From GCA-2683135 sp964507445 (lineage in GTDB: Bacteria > Planctomycetota > GCA-002687715), in assembly GCA_964507445.1 (NCBI GenBank), contig CAZDQF010000008.1, forward strand, positions 138,187 through 202,186: a DNA stretch of 64,000 nt, read 5' to 3'. Numbering within the stretch: the first letter of the stretch is position 1; every line of letters begins with the position of its first letter. Under the pieces are notes generated by a model. That model did not search any database, had not been told where the DNA came from, and was given only the letters and a program-made list of their open reading frames with translations. Below, piece after piece: positions 24,168-33,755 of this stretch. The position numbers and the translations under genes are program-made.

Positions 24168-24838
24168 CCCCGTCCTATGCGGTGACGACCCGGAGCCCGG
24201 TGACCCGGGCCCTTGGCCTGGCCGCCGGCATCGTCGGACTGGAGGAGCTGCAACCGCGAGCGTTCGTCCTTGAGGCTCTGGAGGTCCAGCCCTTGAGGGA
24301 TGTCGCCGCTGCCGTGCAGGCGTCAGGTCGGCCGGTGGTCGCGGTCGTCGGTGGTCTCTTCGGGGGAGGGGACGGGGACCCCATGGCGCCTCTGGATGCG
24401 GAGGATGGTCGGTCAGCGCTCGCCGGGCTGTTGGCGACGGTGCGAGGATGCGCGCGATTGAACTGTCCCCGCCTGGTGTTGCCGGTGTCACCTTCCATGC
24501 CGGAGGGGCTCTCGGAGGAGGGGCTGGCGGATCGGCTCTGCCGACGTCTTCATGGTCTGGCGACCGCCCACCCTGGGCTCCGGTTCCTGCTCCTCGCTTC
24601 CACCGAGGAGGGACATCCCCTGCGACCTGAGGTGGTCCGCTGGGTGCTGGACGATCTGGGCTTGAAGAACATCGGGGCGGCCTTGAACCAGTTGTCGCAA
24701 GGCTCTCACGAGGAGTACTTTGCGACACTTGGAGATGGCCTGGACCTGGTTCTCCTGGCGGCTGGGCTGGACCCTGATCCTGTGGCCCGGGCGTGTGGCG
24801 AACGTGTCCCATGGGCGATACGTGGCCCTGCTACCTGA
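24164..24838 (+). CDS. Hypothetical protein, possible TIM-barrel (sugar isomerase-like) fold
   Basis: 224 residues from a TTG at 24164 that overlaps the purB stop by four bases; other starts are possible. Alternating short strands and helices (PRAFVLEALE, PVVAVVGGLFGG, PRLVLPVSPSMPE, LRFLLLASTEE, NIGAALNQLSQGS, LDLVLLAAG) suggest a TIM barrel similar in outline to xylose-isomerase-like proteins, but the metal ligands typical of that family are not clearly present. No signal peptide. Position directly after purB suggests co-expression. The function is unknown. Confidence 0.5.
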   Translation: MTPSYAVTTRSPVTRALGLAAGIVGLEELQPRAFVLEALEVQPLRDVAAAVQASGRPVVAVVGGLFGGGDGDPMAPLDAEDGRSALAGLLATVRGCARLNCPRLVLPVSPSMPEGLSEEGLADRLCRRLHGLATAHPGLRFLLLASTEEGHPLRPEVVRWVLDDLGLKNIGAALNQLSQGSHEEYFATLGDGLDLVLLAAGLDPDPVARACGERVPWAIRGPAT

Positions 24839-24850
24839 TAGCATGCAAGG

Positions 24851-25972
24851 GTGATGCGACGCGATGCAGCCGTCCCATCGGATGACCCGAACGCGCGTGT
24901 CGTCATCACCGACGATGCGGCCGGCCAACCGGTCATCCGCTCCGCTCTTGCCAGCGCCCTTGAGGGCGCGCAGCGGATCCTGATCTACAGCCACCTGAAC
25001 CCGGATCCGGACACCGTGGGCGCAGCCTTGGCGCTGCGCCACCTGATCGCCGAGTGCTACGGCAAAGAGGTGGTCGCGTGCTATCGCGGCATCGTCGGGC
25101 GAGCGGAGAACCGGATGCTCATGAAGCTCGTGGCGTCCGAGTTGAAGCACGCCTCCGAGATCCACGAAGCCAGTTACGACGGCATCTTGCTCGTGGATTG
25201 CCAGCCGGACTACGGATTCCTGCCACAGCAAGGCGTCCCGGTGCTCGGGGTCATCGATCACCATCCCCTGTCCGCTTCGAGCAACAACGTGTCGTATGTG
25301 GACATCCGGCCGGAGTACGGCGCCACCTCGACGATCCTCACTGAGTACCTTCGTGAGGCCGGGGTCAACCCGCCTCCGGACCTGGCCACTGCGCTGTTCT
25401 ACGGGCTCAAGACCGACACCAACGATCTGTCCCGTCGTACCGGTCCGTGGGACGTGGAGGCCTACGACTGGCTGCTGCCGAAGATCGATCGCAAGATCCT
25501 CGCCCAGATCGAGACTCCGTCACTCTCGCGGGAGTACTTCGAGTGCTTCGGTGCTGCCGTTGGACGTGCGCGGACCTACAGCAACGCGGTGATGACGGAG
25601 ATCGGTCGGATGCCGTACTCCGACATGGTCGCCGAGGTGGCGGATCGACTCATCAGGCTCGAGGGCATGGACTGGTCTGTCTGTTTCGGTGTGCACGGCA
25701 GCCGGATCTACCTGAGTGTCCGGACGGCTCATCCGACGAGGGACGCCGGGGAGCTGGTCAAGGCGGTCTTGAGAGACGAAGGCGTCGGAGGCGGCCACGA
25801 CACCATGGCGGCCGGTCGGGTCCAGCTTGTTGACGATTCCAAAGAGACTTACGTCCGGATCGTGACCGAGCTCTGGGATCGGTTCCTGAGCGCTCTCGGT
25901 GAGGAGGCGGACTCGGCGCGGCCATTGGTGGCGGACGCCGGTTACGAGGTTCGGGTCCATCCCGGCCGATAG
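24851..25972 (+). CDS. DHH/DHHA1 phosphoesterase (NrnA-like)
   Basis: 373 residues. The DHH domain has SHLNPDPDTVG (Asp52, Asp54 in the first metal motif), LLVDCQPD, and the namesake DHHP at 136-139, followed by YGATSTILTEYL and GLKTDTNDLSRRT. The C-terminal DHHA1 domain ends GGGHDTMAAGRVQL, the substrate-binding glycine loop. Such enzymes degrade nanoRNA and often dephosphorylate 3'-phosphoadenosine 5'-phosphate; some hydrolyse cyclic dinucleotide products such as pGpG or pApA. Since the window has a c-di-GMP riboswitch, a role in finishing c-di-GMP turnover is possible but unproven. Confidence 0.88.
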   Translation: MMRRDAAVPSDDPNARVVITDDAAGQPVIRSALASALEGAQRILIYSHLNPDPDTVGAALALRHLIAECYGKEVVACYRGIVGRAENRMLMKLVASELKHASEIHEASYDGILLVDCQPDYGFLPQQGVPVLGVIDHHPLSASSNNVSYVDIRPEYGATSTILTEYLREAGVNPPPDLATALFYGLKTDTNDLSRRTGPWDVEAYDWLLPKIDRKILAQIETPSLSREYFECFGAAVGRARTYSNAVMTEIGRMPYSDMVAEVADRLIRLEGMDWSVCFGVHGSRIYLSVRTAHPTRDAGELVKAVLRDEGVGGGHDTMAAGRVQLVDDSKETYVRIVTELWDRFLSALGEEADSARPLVADAGYEVRVHPGR

Positions 25973-26011
25973 GGCGCCGGGTCCGGTTCCAACGGATATC
26001 ATGGCGGCGCC

Positions 26012-26614
26012 ATGTACTTGACTCCCCAGGGAACCGGTTGGATTGAGGTCATCTGCGGAAGCATGTTCTCCGGCAAGACGGAGGAGTTGATCCGCCGCCT
26101 TCGCCGTGCTCGCATCGCCCAGCAGAACGTGCGGATCTTCAAGCCAGCCATCGACCGTCGTTATGACGACGCGGACATCGTGTCTCATTCCGACCAGCGC
26201 ATCCCGTCCCGGGTCGTCGCCCGAGCGGAGGAGATCCTCGATCACTGTCCCACGGCTGTTCAGGTCGTGGGGATCGACGAGGCGCAGTTCTTCGAGCCCA
26301 CCCTCGTGGAGGTCTGCCGGCGGATGGCGAAGCGCGGGGTGAGGGTGATCGTGGCTGGGCTCGAGCAGGACTATCGCGCCGAGCCGTTCGAGACCATCCG
26401 GGCGTTGCTGGTAGAGGCGGAGTACATCACCAAGAGCCTCGCCATCTGTGTCATCTGCGGCAATCCGGCGGTGCGAAATCAGCGATTGTCCAAGCGGGGC
26501 GGGCAGATCGTGGTCGGCGGCTCGGATTCGTACGAGGCGCGATGCCGACGTTGCTTTCGACCGGGTGAGGATGAGCCGGGGTTATTCGGCGAGGACCCCG
26601 GCAGCGAAGAGTGA
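26012..26614 (+). CDS. tdk: Thymidine kinase
   Basis: 200 residues, the length of type II (TK1-like) thymidine kinases, which phosphorylate thymidine in the salvage path. The P-loop GSMFSGKTE spans 16-24, the Walker B/catalytic DEAQFF is at 89-94 and the VAGLEQDYRAEPF lasso precedes the zinc Cys pairs C146-x2-C149 and C178-x2-C181. The substrate tyrosine lies in DSYEARC. The last Gly/Glu-rich residues are an extension. It overlaps the start of the next gene by four bases. Confidence 0.96.
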   Translation: MYLTPQGTGWIEVICGSMFSGKTEELIRRLRRARIAQQNVRIFKPAIDRRYDDADIVSHSDQRIPSRVVARAEEILDHCPTAVQVVGIDEAQFFEPTLVEVCRRMAKRGVRVIVAGLEQDYRAEPFETIRALLVEAEYITKSLAICVICGNPAVRNQRLSKRGGQIVVGGSDSYEARCRRCFRPGEDEPGLFGEDPGSEE

Positions 26615-27345
26615 TCGCCTCCGTTCTCGTGGTCGCCGGGTCTGACCCCCTGGCGTACTCCGGTCTCGAAGCAGATCTTCGTCACCTGGGAGCCATCGGT
26701 GGGGAGGGGATCGGCGTCGTGTCGGCGTACACCCGCCAGACCAGCGAACGCCTCCTGGATCTCAGCCCTGTGAGCGCCGTGTCGGTGTCCGAGGGCATCT
26801 CTGCCGCTCGCGCCACCGGCGCCCTGGGCGCCGTGAAGATCGGGATGCTGCACAGAGCCGAGATCGTCGAGGCCGTGTCGGAACAGCTGGCATCCATGGA
26901 GATCCCCGTGGTGCTGGACCCAGTGGTCGCCGCTTCCGGAGGGGCGCGCTTGCTCGATGACGCCGGGCTGCGGTCGCTCCTCGATGCGCTCGTGCCGCTC
27001 TGCTCGCTCTTGACCCCCAATCTCATGGAGCTGGAGGCCATGGGAGAGACGCCGGAGAACCTGTTGCAGCGGGGCGCCTCCGCGGTCCTGGTGAAGGGAG
27101 GCCACGGCTCAGGGTCGACGGTGGTGGACACGCTCTACACGGCCGCAGGTCCGGTTCGATTCGAAGGACCGCGGGTCATGGGGTCGAGCCCTCGAGGCAC
27201 GGGCTGCGCGCTCTCGACCGCCATCGCAGGCTACTTGGCTGGGGGGGTCGGACTGACGACGGCGGCAGAGCGGAGCATCCGTCGCGTGCGGGAGGCCATC
27301 GCCGCGTGTGTCGAACGGCGGTCCCGGTTCCTGGTACTGGATTGA
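26611..27345 (+). CDS. thiD: Hydroxymethylpyrimidine (phosphate) kinase-like protein
   Basis: 244 residues from a GTG at 26611 (GTGA overlap with tdk). It is a ribokinase-family fold: VLVVAGSDP at the N-terminus, KIGML, VVLDPVVAASGGARLL, LLTPNLMELEAM, AVLVKGGHGSG and the anion-hole/catalytic GTGCALSTAIAGYLA. In thiamine synthesis ThiD phosphorylates HMP and HMP-P. The usual AGSDPSGGAGIQAD is AGSDPLAYSGLEAD here, and the product is slightly short, so the substrate could differ. No other thi genes are in the window. Confidence 0.85.
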   Translation: MIASVLVVAGSDPLAYSGLEADLRHLGAIGGEGIGVVSAYTRQTSERLLDLSPVSAVSVSEGISAARATGALGAVKIGMLHRAEIVEAVSEQLASMEIPVVLDPVVAASGGARLLDDAGLRSLLDALVPLCSLLTPNLMELEAMGETPENLLQRGASAVLVKGGHGSGSTVVDTLYTAAGPVRFEGPRVMGSSPRGTGCALSTAIAGYLAGGVGLTTAAERSIRRVREAIAACVERRSRFLVLD

Positions 27346-27371
27346 GCCGGTCAGGTCGCCGCGCTGGTGCC

Positions 27372-28310
27372 CTAGATGAGGTAGAGGAACACCCCGTACA
27401 ACAGCAGGAGCATGGACCCCTCCAACCTGGAGAGGGTCGACCGGGTGTACATGAACACCCCCAAGGTCACCGTCATCACCGCCAGCAGCGGGATCAGGCG
27501 TTCGACCTCGAACTCACCCACGGGGAGTCCGTGCCCGCTGAAGATGGCCGCTGGCCCAAGGACGAAGAGCAGGTTGAAGACATTGGACCCGAGCACGTTG
27601 CCGATCACCAGATCGTGCTGCCCTTTCAGCGCCGCCACCACGGAAGTGGTGACCTCTGGCAGGGACGTGCCGACGGCCACGACGGTCGCGGCGACCGCTG
27701 CTCGGGGGAGCCCGAACGCCTCGGCGAGGCCGATGGCGCCGTCGATGACCAGGTCCGACCCGAAGATGAGCATGCCCAACCCCAGGAGGATGAAGAAGAT
27801 GTTCGCGGTGACGGACCCGGAGGTCTCGGGAGCCTCCGCTTTCGCCGTCGAGGCGTCGCGCTGAGGCCGGATCACGTACAGCGAGAGGAAGGCGACGAAC
27901 AGCCCCAACAGCCCCCAGCCCTCCCAGCGCTGGACCGTGCGGTCCAGGGCCATCAGGGGGAGCAGGGCCGTGGCGAGGAGGACGAAGGACGCTTCGATCC
28001 TCAGGTCACGGCGCGATACCGGGAAGGGGCGGATGATGGCCGCGAGCCCTAACACCAGGCCGATGTTCGCAACGTTGGAACCCAGGAGGTTCCCCAGGGC
28101 GATGCCGGGTTCCCCCTGGATGCCGGCGACGACGGATACCAGGAACTCCGGTGCCGAGGTGCCGAAGGCCACGATGGTGGCGCCCACCGTCAAGGGCCGC
28201 ATCCCCAGGCGCAACCCGAACATTGACGCGGCTCGTACCAACACCTCCGCACCCGCCACCAGGAGGGCGATCCCTCCAAGGAGTTGGATCATCGACGTCG
28301 TGGTGTCCAT
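27372..28310 (-). CDS. Calcium/sodium antiporter, CaCA family (YrbG-like)
   Basis: 312 residues with about ten membrane helices. The two inverted alpha-repeats of the CaCA family are both visible: VAFGTSAPEFLVS with GNLLGSNVANIGLVLG in the first half, and VAVGTSLPEVTTS with GNVLGSNVFNLLFVLG in the second. The G-T-S-x-P-E and G-S-N-x-x-N residues form the cation sites. It exchanges Na+ (or K+/H+) for Ca2+ across the inner membrane. The gene converges on thiD. Confidence 0.95.
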   Translation of the reverse strand: MDTTTSMIQLLGGIALLVAGAEVLVRAASMFGLRLGMRPLTVGATIVAFGTSAPEFLVSVVAGIQGEPGIALGNLLGSNVANIGLVLGLAAIIRPFPVSRRDLRIEASFVLLATALLPLMALDRTVQRWEGWGLLGLFVAFLSLYVIRPQRDASTAKAEAPETSGSVTANIFFILLGLGMLIFGSDLVIDGAIGLAEAFGLPRAAVAATVVAVGTSLPEVTTSVVAALKGQHDLVIGNVLGSNVFNLLFVLGPAAIFSGHGLPVGEFEVERLIPLLAVMTVTLGVFMYTRSTLSRLEGSMLLLLYGVFLYLI

Positions 28311-28479
28311 CCGGACGCAGACCTTACTGTGATCGAAGACAAGTTCCTACCGCGCCTCCTCGCTGACTTGAGCCCCCTGGCGGGGCCGTGATAGCTTCCG
28401 CAGAGCCGGCGGAGAGCGGTGGCGACACGTAGATCGCCGCCTCGCGCCGTCACCTGGTTTGTGTTGCTGGAGTCTCGTC

Positions 28480-29142
28480 ATGCCACGGATCGGAGTCGTC
28501 CTCGCTGGTTGTGGTTACCTCGATGGTTCGGAGATCCATGAAGCGGTCCTGACTCTCTATCACCTGGACCGACACGGAGCCGAGGTGGTGTGCATGGCAC
28601 CGGATCGGGACCAGTTTCACGTGGTTGACCATGGCGCTGGGGAACCCACGGAGGAGGTGCGCAACGTGCGCACCGAGGCCGCTCGGATCGCCAGGGGCAC
28701 GGTGGAGGACATGGCGAGGGTCTCGGCGGCTGCCCTGGACGCCGTGGTCATCCCAGGGGGCTACGGCGTCGCCAAGAACCTGTCCGACTTTGCCTTGAAG
28801 GGACCCGAGTGCGACGTGAATCCGGATCTGGTGCGCCTTATCGGGGAGTGCGTGGCAGCCAACAAGCCGCTGGTAGCCATCTGCATCTCACCTGCGGTCC
28901 TCGCCGCGGCGCTCAAGCGTCACGGTATCAGCGATGTGACGCTGTCGATTGGGGCTGACGAGGACACTGCCGCCGCGGTTGAGGCCTTGGGGCAGGCCCA
29001 CCGAGCTTGTGCGGTGAACGAGGTCATCATCGACGAAGCCCGTGGCATCATCTGCACCCCCGCTTACATGCTCGGTCCTGGCCCGGCGGCGGTGGGGGAG
29101 GGGATCGGCCGCGCTATGGATCAGTTGATGGCGCGGCTCTGA
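28480..29142 (+). CDS. elbB: Glyoxalase III-like isoprenoid biosynthesis protein ElbB
   Basis: 220 residues from the ATG at 28480, which fits the family start (PRIGVVLAGCGYLDGSEIHEAVL). It is a DJ-1/PfpI-superfamily protein, with DAVVIPGGYGVAKNLSDFA and a nucleophile-elbow region AICISPAVLAAAL containing the conserved Cys. ElbB (YhbL) is linked to isoprenoid synthesis and has weak glyoxalase activity in E. coli. Family-specific features such as HVVDH.G.GE and the EVRNVRTEAARIARG motif are present. It is a monocistronic gene by appearance. Confidence 0.95.
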   Translation: MPRIGVVLAGCGYLDGSEIHEAVLTLYHLDRHGAEVVCMAPDRDQFHVVDHGAGEPTEEVRNVRTEAARIARGTVEDMARVSAAALDAVVIPGGYGVAKNLSDFALKGPECDVNPDLVRLIGECVAANKPLVAICISPAVLAAALKRHGISDVTLSIGADEDTAAAVEALGQAHRACAVNEVIIDEARGIICTPAYMLGPGPAAVGEGIGRAMDQLMARL

Positions 29143-29184
29143 TCCTGGGGGCGGCGGCGTCTCGGAGCCACGATGAACGGCTGC

Positions 29185-31632
29185 TCAGGAGTCTGCCGGA
29201 CCCGACTTGGACTTGTCCTTGCCGTCGAGGATGTCCGCTATCCGCTTCTTCAGATCCTTGAGGTGACGGGCGGTGATCTCGTTGACGGGGGTCATCTTGA
29301 CTGCGCGCTCGATCATCGTGGCGATCCGCTCTAACTCCCCTCGGGTGAGGGCCGGTAGATCGCTGGTGGCTGATGCCTTGTGGATCTCTGCGGCCAGGAT
29401 CTCCACGTGGGCGCGGTGCAGGTTGCGTCGATAGAGGTCTACAGTCACGGTGCCGAAGGGTGTCCGGCCGACCTGTGACCAGATCCCCTTGCGGATATCG
29501 GCGAGCATCTCGTCTGCCGGATAGGCCTCTTCGCCAGACATGGCGACGTGCTCGGCCATGCGCTTGATGCGTCGTTCGTTGATGAGACTCCGCAAGAGCC
29601 TCTTCTGGCCTGCCAGGATCCGGTCTGCCGCGCCGTTGGTCTCCAGTCGCCACAAGATGTCCGGGTCCAGCAGCTCCTTCGGCGTGTTGAACGCGTGGCG
29701 ATTGAGGAACTCCACCGCTTCCTTCTGGCGCGCACGATCGACCGGGTGGAACACACGGTCTGCGTCACCGTAGTTGAACTTCTTCTCCACCATGCCGCCG
29801 ACGATGTTGGCGACGTGCCCGAGCTCGCGGTTCCGCTGAGCGATCAGCTGCTCGTACATGTTCCGGAGCAGGTCGTAGTCCTTGCCGGGCTTGCAGCAGG
29901 CCTTGACCAGATAGCCGGCGACCCGGTTGATGTTCATGAGGCCCAGCCTCGTCGCCTCGATGGTGTCAGAGCCCAGGTCCTCAGTCTGCTGGGACGGGTC
30001 CTGGCTGCTGTTGGGGCCACCGAACTGGAGCATGGGGTCCTGCAGTTGGGCGGTGATGAGGGCCCGGGCCGCCCTGGCTTCTGAGGCAGCGTCCGGGTAC
30101 TGGGCGTAGCCCCACTTCACGGCGAAGAAGTCGTAGGGGCCGATGGTGGGGATGAGCGCGGCGTTGTCTCCCGGCTGGGCCACATAGTTGAAGCGCCCGT
30201 AGTCCATGACGGAGGCCTCCGTGCCCCACTTCCTCGTCCACTCGGGGTCCCGCAGTTGCTCGATGGAGTAACCGCTGGAGGCCTTCATGTTGTGTGGAAA
30301 TCCGAGGGAGTGTCCGACTTCGTGGGTGACGACGTACGCCAGCAGTTCGCCCATGAGGTCGTCCGGGAGCGGCAGGTCCTGGGCTCGCCGGTCGCTGGGT
30401 GAAGCCTGGACGAAGTACCAGTCGCGGCAGAGCTTGAGGACGTTGTGGTACATGATGATGTCCGCCTCGAGGATCTCCCCGGTGCGCGGGTCATGCACGT
30501 GGGGACCCATGGCGTTCTCTACCGTGGACGGGAGCCAGCGAATGCTGGAGTAGCGAGCGTCCTCCGCGTCCCAGTGGGGCTCCTGCTCCTTGCTCGGCGG
30601 GTCCTTGGCGAGGATGGCGTTGCTGAAGCCCGCCGCCTCGAAGACCGGCCGCCAGGCTTCGATCCCCTTCTTGACCCAGGGGCGCCACCGTTGCGGCACG
30701 CCGCGCCCGACGTAGAACACGATGGGATTGACCGGATCGGACACCGCGGCGTCGGGGTGCTGCTTCTCGAGGCGCCAGCGGGTGATGTACTTCACCTCTT
30801 CGACGGCGTGCTCCTCTCCCGCGTACTCCTCGAAGGACACGGTGAAGAACCCGACCCGTTCGTCGTGGCGACGAGGGGTCATGGGACGCTCCGGCAGCCG
30901 CACCATGCTGTGGTGGAGCAGCACCGTGACCGCTCCCTGGCTTAGGTCCCGGCGCGCTCCCCGGCCTCTGCGCGGCGGTGGGGAGTTCCCGGACAACTTG
31001 TACGTCACGGTGACCTTGGACTCGATGTTGCGAGGGAAGCAGCGCGTGCTCTCGATGAAGGTGCGCTTCTTGTCTGCGGAGGATGCACCGAGGCGTCGCC
31101 GGGCGCTGAACTCAGGGAGGTCTCCCTTGAACAGGTCCGAGACCTCGATGACCGGGGCGCGGCCTTTGCCCCAGGCCTTGACCGGGAGGGTGGCGATGAT
31201 GGGTTCGAGGGAGGTGGCGGCGACGGACAAGCCGACGGTGTCTTCACGTCCGGCTCGGATCTTGTACTTCACGTCGCGCAGCAGGACGTCCTCGCCCTTG
31301 AGCACCCAGCGGACCACCCGGTTTCCGACCGCAGTGCCCCCGTAGCCATGACCGGCTTGCGTGCGGGCGATCTGAGTCACCCAGAGGAACTCCTCGCCCA
31401 ACTGCGAAGATGGGATCTCGTAGAAGAGCTTCCCGTCCAGCTGGTGGCACAGGAAGACACCCTTGGCGGTCGTCGCCTCCTTGGTGATCACCTCGTCGTA
31501 GGGCTTGATCTGGTCTCGCTTGTCCCCGCGGGACGCGTCCCGGTTGTCGCCGCGATCGGAGCGCTCTTGAGCTGCACATCCGGCCAAGGCTGCGGTCAGG
31601 AGGATGGCGATGGTGGTGCGGGATGGGGACAT
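29185..31632 (-). CDS. Zinc-dependent metalloprotease, lipoprotein (DUF5117/DUF4953-type)
   Basis: 815 residues from the ATG at 31632, chosen because it begins a lipoprotein signal (IAILLTAALAGC). The mature protein should be lipid-anchored. An N-terminal region with beta structure (FYEIPSSQLGEEFLWV, the typical DUF5117 area) leads to a metzincin-like site, HEVGHSLGFPHN, that is H-E-x-x-H-x-x-G-x-x-H, with downstream MDYGRFNYVAQPGD as a probable Met-turn. A helical C-terminal region of ~300 residues follows. The family is common in Bacteroidota and planctomycetes; substrates are unknown. Confidence 0.9.
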   Translation of the reverse strand: MSPSRTTIAILLTAALAGCAAQERSDRGDNRDASRGDKRDQIKPYDEVITKEATTAKGVFLCHQLDGKLFYEIPSSQLGEEFLWVTQIARTQAGHGYGGTAVGNRVVRWVLKGEDVLLRDVKYKIRAGREDTVGLSVAATSLEPIIATLPVKAWGKGRAPVIEVSDLFKGDLPEFSARRRLGASSADKKRTFIESTRCFPRNIESKVTVTYKLSGNSPPPRRGRGARRDLSQGAVTVLLHHSMVRLPERPMTPRRHDERVGFFTVSFEEYAGEEHAVEEVKYITRWRLEKQHPDAAVSDPVNPIVFYVGRGVPQRWRPWVKKGIEAWRPVFEAAGFSNAILAKDPPSKEQEPHWDAEDARYSSIRWLPSTVENAMGPHVHDPRTGEILEADIIMYHNVLKLCRDWYFVQASPSDRRAQDLPLPDDLMGELLAYVVTHEVGHSLGFPHNMKASSGYSIEQLRDPEWTRKWGTEASVMDYGRFNYVAQPGDNAALIPTIGPYDFFAVKWGYAQYPDAASEARAARALITAQLQDPMLQFGGPNSSQDPSQQTEDLGSDTIEATRLGLMNINRVAGYLVKACCKPGKDYDLLRNMYEQLIAQRNRELGHVANIVGGMVEKKFNYGDADRVFHPVDRARQKEAVEFLNRHAFNTPKELLDPDILWRLETNGAADRILAGQKRLLRSLINERRIKRMAEHVAMSGEEAYPADEMLADIRKGIWSQVGRTPFGTVTVDLYRRNLHRAHVEILAAEIHKASATSDLPALTRGELERIATMIERAVKMTPVNEITARHLKDLKKRIADILDGKDKSKSGPADS

Positions 31633-31736
31633 GCTGACGAGCTCCTGTAGCAGGTATGCGCGCGGCGACGCCGCGACGGACGGTGTCCTCACATCGTAGT
31701 GACAATCCCGCTTTCAGGTAGAGCCGTGAGGCTGGC

Positions 31737-32828
31737 TCAGGGCAGGGCCAGCATGCGGTCCAGGGCCAGGAGCGCGTCCTGTCGTGTGACCGGGTCCACC
31801 GAGATCTGGTTGACCACGTGTCCCTCGCGGAGGTTCTCGAGCACCCAGAGCAGGTGCGGGAGGTCGATGCGGTACATGGTCGAGCAGAGGCAGTTGATGC
31901 CGGAGAGGGAGACCACGGTCTTGTCCGGGTTCTGCTTCGCGAGGCGGGACACCAGATTGATCTCGGTCCCGACGGCCCATCTTGATCCCGCCGGTGAATT
32001 GCTGACGGCCTGGATGATCTTCTCCGTGGACCCGTGGGCGTCTGCCTTCTGCACGACCTCGAAGGGACACTCCGGGTGCGCGATGACCTGCACGTCGGGC
32101 ATGGCCTCGCGGACCTGGTCCACGTGTTCCGGCAGGAACTTCGTGTGAACCGAGCAGTGCCCCTTCCACAGGACCACGCGGGCGTCGCCACAGCCCTGGT
32201 CCATGTTGGTGTCCGGCAGTGCGTGGGGATCCCAGACGGCCATGTCGTTCAGCGGCACACCGAGCTCGTGGCTGATGTTGCGACCCAGGTGCTGGTCCGG
32301 CAGGAACAGCAGTCGACGGCCCTGTTCGAACCCCCAGGTGATCACCGCCTGAGCGTTGGATGACGTGCAGACCACGCCGCCGTTCCGGCCGCAGAACGCT
32401 TTGATGGCCGCGGAGGAGTTCATGTAGGTGATGGGCACCAGGTCATCCCGCTTGCCCCCATCGGTGAGGATCTCCCAGCAGGTCTCCACCTGATCCGCGT
32501 TTGCCATGTCCGCCATGGAGCACCCGGCGGCCAGATCCGGCAGCACCACCGCGACCTCGCTCTCTGAGAGCATGTCGGCGGACTCCGCCATGAAGTGGAC
32601 TCCGCAGAAGACCACGAAGCGGGCGTCGCGGGCTTCAGAGGCCTGCTTCGCCAACTTGAAGGAGTCGCCGGTGTGGTCCGCGAACTCGATCACCTCGTCC
32701 ACCTGATAGTGGTGGCCCAGGATCAGCAGCTGCGAGCCAAGGGACGTCTTCAACTCACGAATCCGGCGGGCTGCTTCGTCCGTGCGAACGCCAGACTCGA
32801 GAGGGATCAGGGTGCTCTGCGTGGTCAT
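31737..32828 (-). CDS. nadA: Quinolinate synthase A
   Basis: 363 residues from the ATG at 32828 (MTTQSTLIPLESG). It makes quinolinate from iminoaspartate and dihydroxyacetone phosphate in NAD synthesis, using one [4Fe-4S] cluster. Cluster Cys candidates are Cys103 in PDLAAGCSMADMA, the Cys of the GHCSVHT segment, and Cys of GINCLCSTMYRI. Other hallmarks are LGHHYQ, VVFCGVHFMAESADML, YMNSSAAIKAFCG, FLPDQHLGRN and HPECPFEV. It lies upstream of the metalloprotease gene on the same strand. nadB and nadC are not in the window. Confidence 0.96.
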   Translation of the reverse strand: MTTQSTLIPLESGVRTDEAARRIRELKTSLGSQLLILGHHYQVDEVIEFADHTGDSFKLAKQASEARDARFVVFCGVHFMAESADMLSESEVAVVLPDLAAGCSMADMANADQVETCWEILTDGGKRDDLVPITYMNSSAAIKAFCGRNGGVVCTSSNAQAVITWGFEQGRRLLFLPDQHLGRNISHELGVPLNDMAVWDPHALPDTNMDQGCGDARVVLWKGHCSVHTKFLPEHVDQVREAMPDVQVIAHPECPFEVVQKADAHGSTEKIIQAVSNSPAGSRWAVGTEINLVSRLAKQNPDKTVVSLSGINCLCSTMYRIDLPHLLWVLENLREGHVVNQISVDPVTRQDALLALDRMLALP

Positions 32829-32969
32829 TTCGGGTTCGACTCTTGCGCCGCAACGCGGCAAACAGCATAGGGTTAAGTCTGTGAGGGTGTCCACGGGATA
32901 CTAACAACGGTCGATCGGTGGGTAAAGCGTGGGGCAAGATGGGGACCTCGAGTCAGGAGGACCGAGAGC

Positions 32970-33728
32970 ATGACCGAGTTGACGGGGCGTTCGGCGTTGG
33001 TGACGGGTGGTGGTCGAGGGATCGGGAGGGCTTGCGCCCTCCGCCTGTCGGCCGCGGGCGCGCGCGTTGGCCTCACCTGGAACCGGGATGAAGCGGCGGC
33101 TCTCGAGGTCTCGGAGCAGATCCGGGCGTCGGGGGGTGTCTGTGAGATCGTCCGGCTGAGTAGCGGCGACCCGGACAGCGCGGCGGATGCGGTCCGCCTG
33201 ATCCGTGAGCGACTCGGGCCCGTCCACATTCTGGTGAACAACGCCGGAATCTGGAATCGACGGGAGGCCTCAGCGGCTGACCTGGAAGATGGGGATCTGG
33301 ATCAGATGCTGGACGTGAACCTCAAGGGCGTCATGCAGGTGACGAGGTGCGTGATCCCTGACATGGAAGCCGAGAGGTGGGGGCGGGTGGTGAGCATCGG
33401 ATCCACCGCCGGCGTGCGGGGCGAGGCGGGCCACAGTCATTACGCTGCCTCCAAGGGAGCGTTGCTGGCCTGGTCCCGCAGCCTCACCGGGGAGCTCGCT
33501 CCCCAGGGCATCACCTGCAACGTGGTCTCGCCTGGGTGGGTCCTCACGGACATGACCCGGAGCGTGCTCGCCGACTCCGACGGAGCGGCGATCGCAGCCA
33601 CCATCCCCACTGGTCGGGTCAGCAGCCCGGATGACATCGCCGCCGCTGTTGTGTTCCTCGCTTCATCCGATGCGAGGCAGATCTCGGGGGTGAACCTCGA
33701 TGTCAACGGCGGCGCCGTGTTCTCGTGA
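32970..33728 (+). CDS. fabG: Short-chain dehydrogenase/reductase, 3-oxoacyl-ACP reductase-like
   Basis: 252 residues. The classical SDR features are present: cofactor motif TGGGRGIG, NNAG, a catalytic Ser in SIGSTAG, Tyr and Lys in YAASKGALLAW, then NVVSPGWVLTDM and the C-terminal SGVNLDVNGG. The best fit is FabG, which reduces 3-oxoacyl-ACP with NADPH, but SDR substrates cannot be read from motifs alone. It stands opposite an acyl-CoA synthetase gene, which fits acyl metabolism. An AGGAGG-like ribosome site precedes the ATG. Confidence 0.85.
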   Translation: MTELTGRSALVTGGGRGIGRACALRLSAAGARVGLTWNRDEAAALEVSEQIRASGGVCEIVRLSSGDPDSAADAVRLIRERLGPVHILVNNAGIWNRREASAADLEDGDLDQMLDVNLKGVMQVTRCVIPDMEAERWGRVVSIGSTAGVRGEAGHSHYAASKGALLAWSRSLTGELAPQGITCNVVSPGWVLTDMTRSVLADSDGAAIAATIPTGRVSSPDDIAAAVVFLASSDARQISGVNLDVNGGAVFS

Positions 33729-33755
33729 TCAGGCCGCGGCCATTACCTGGCCGGG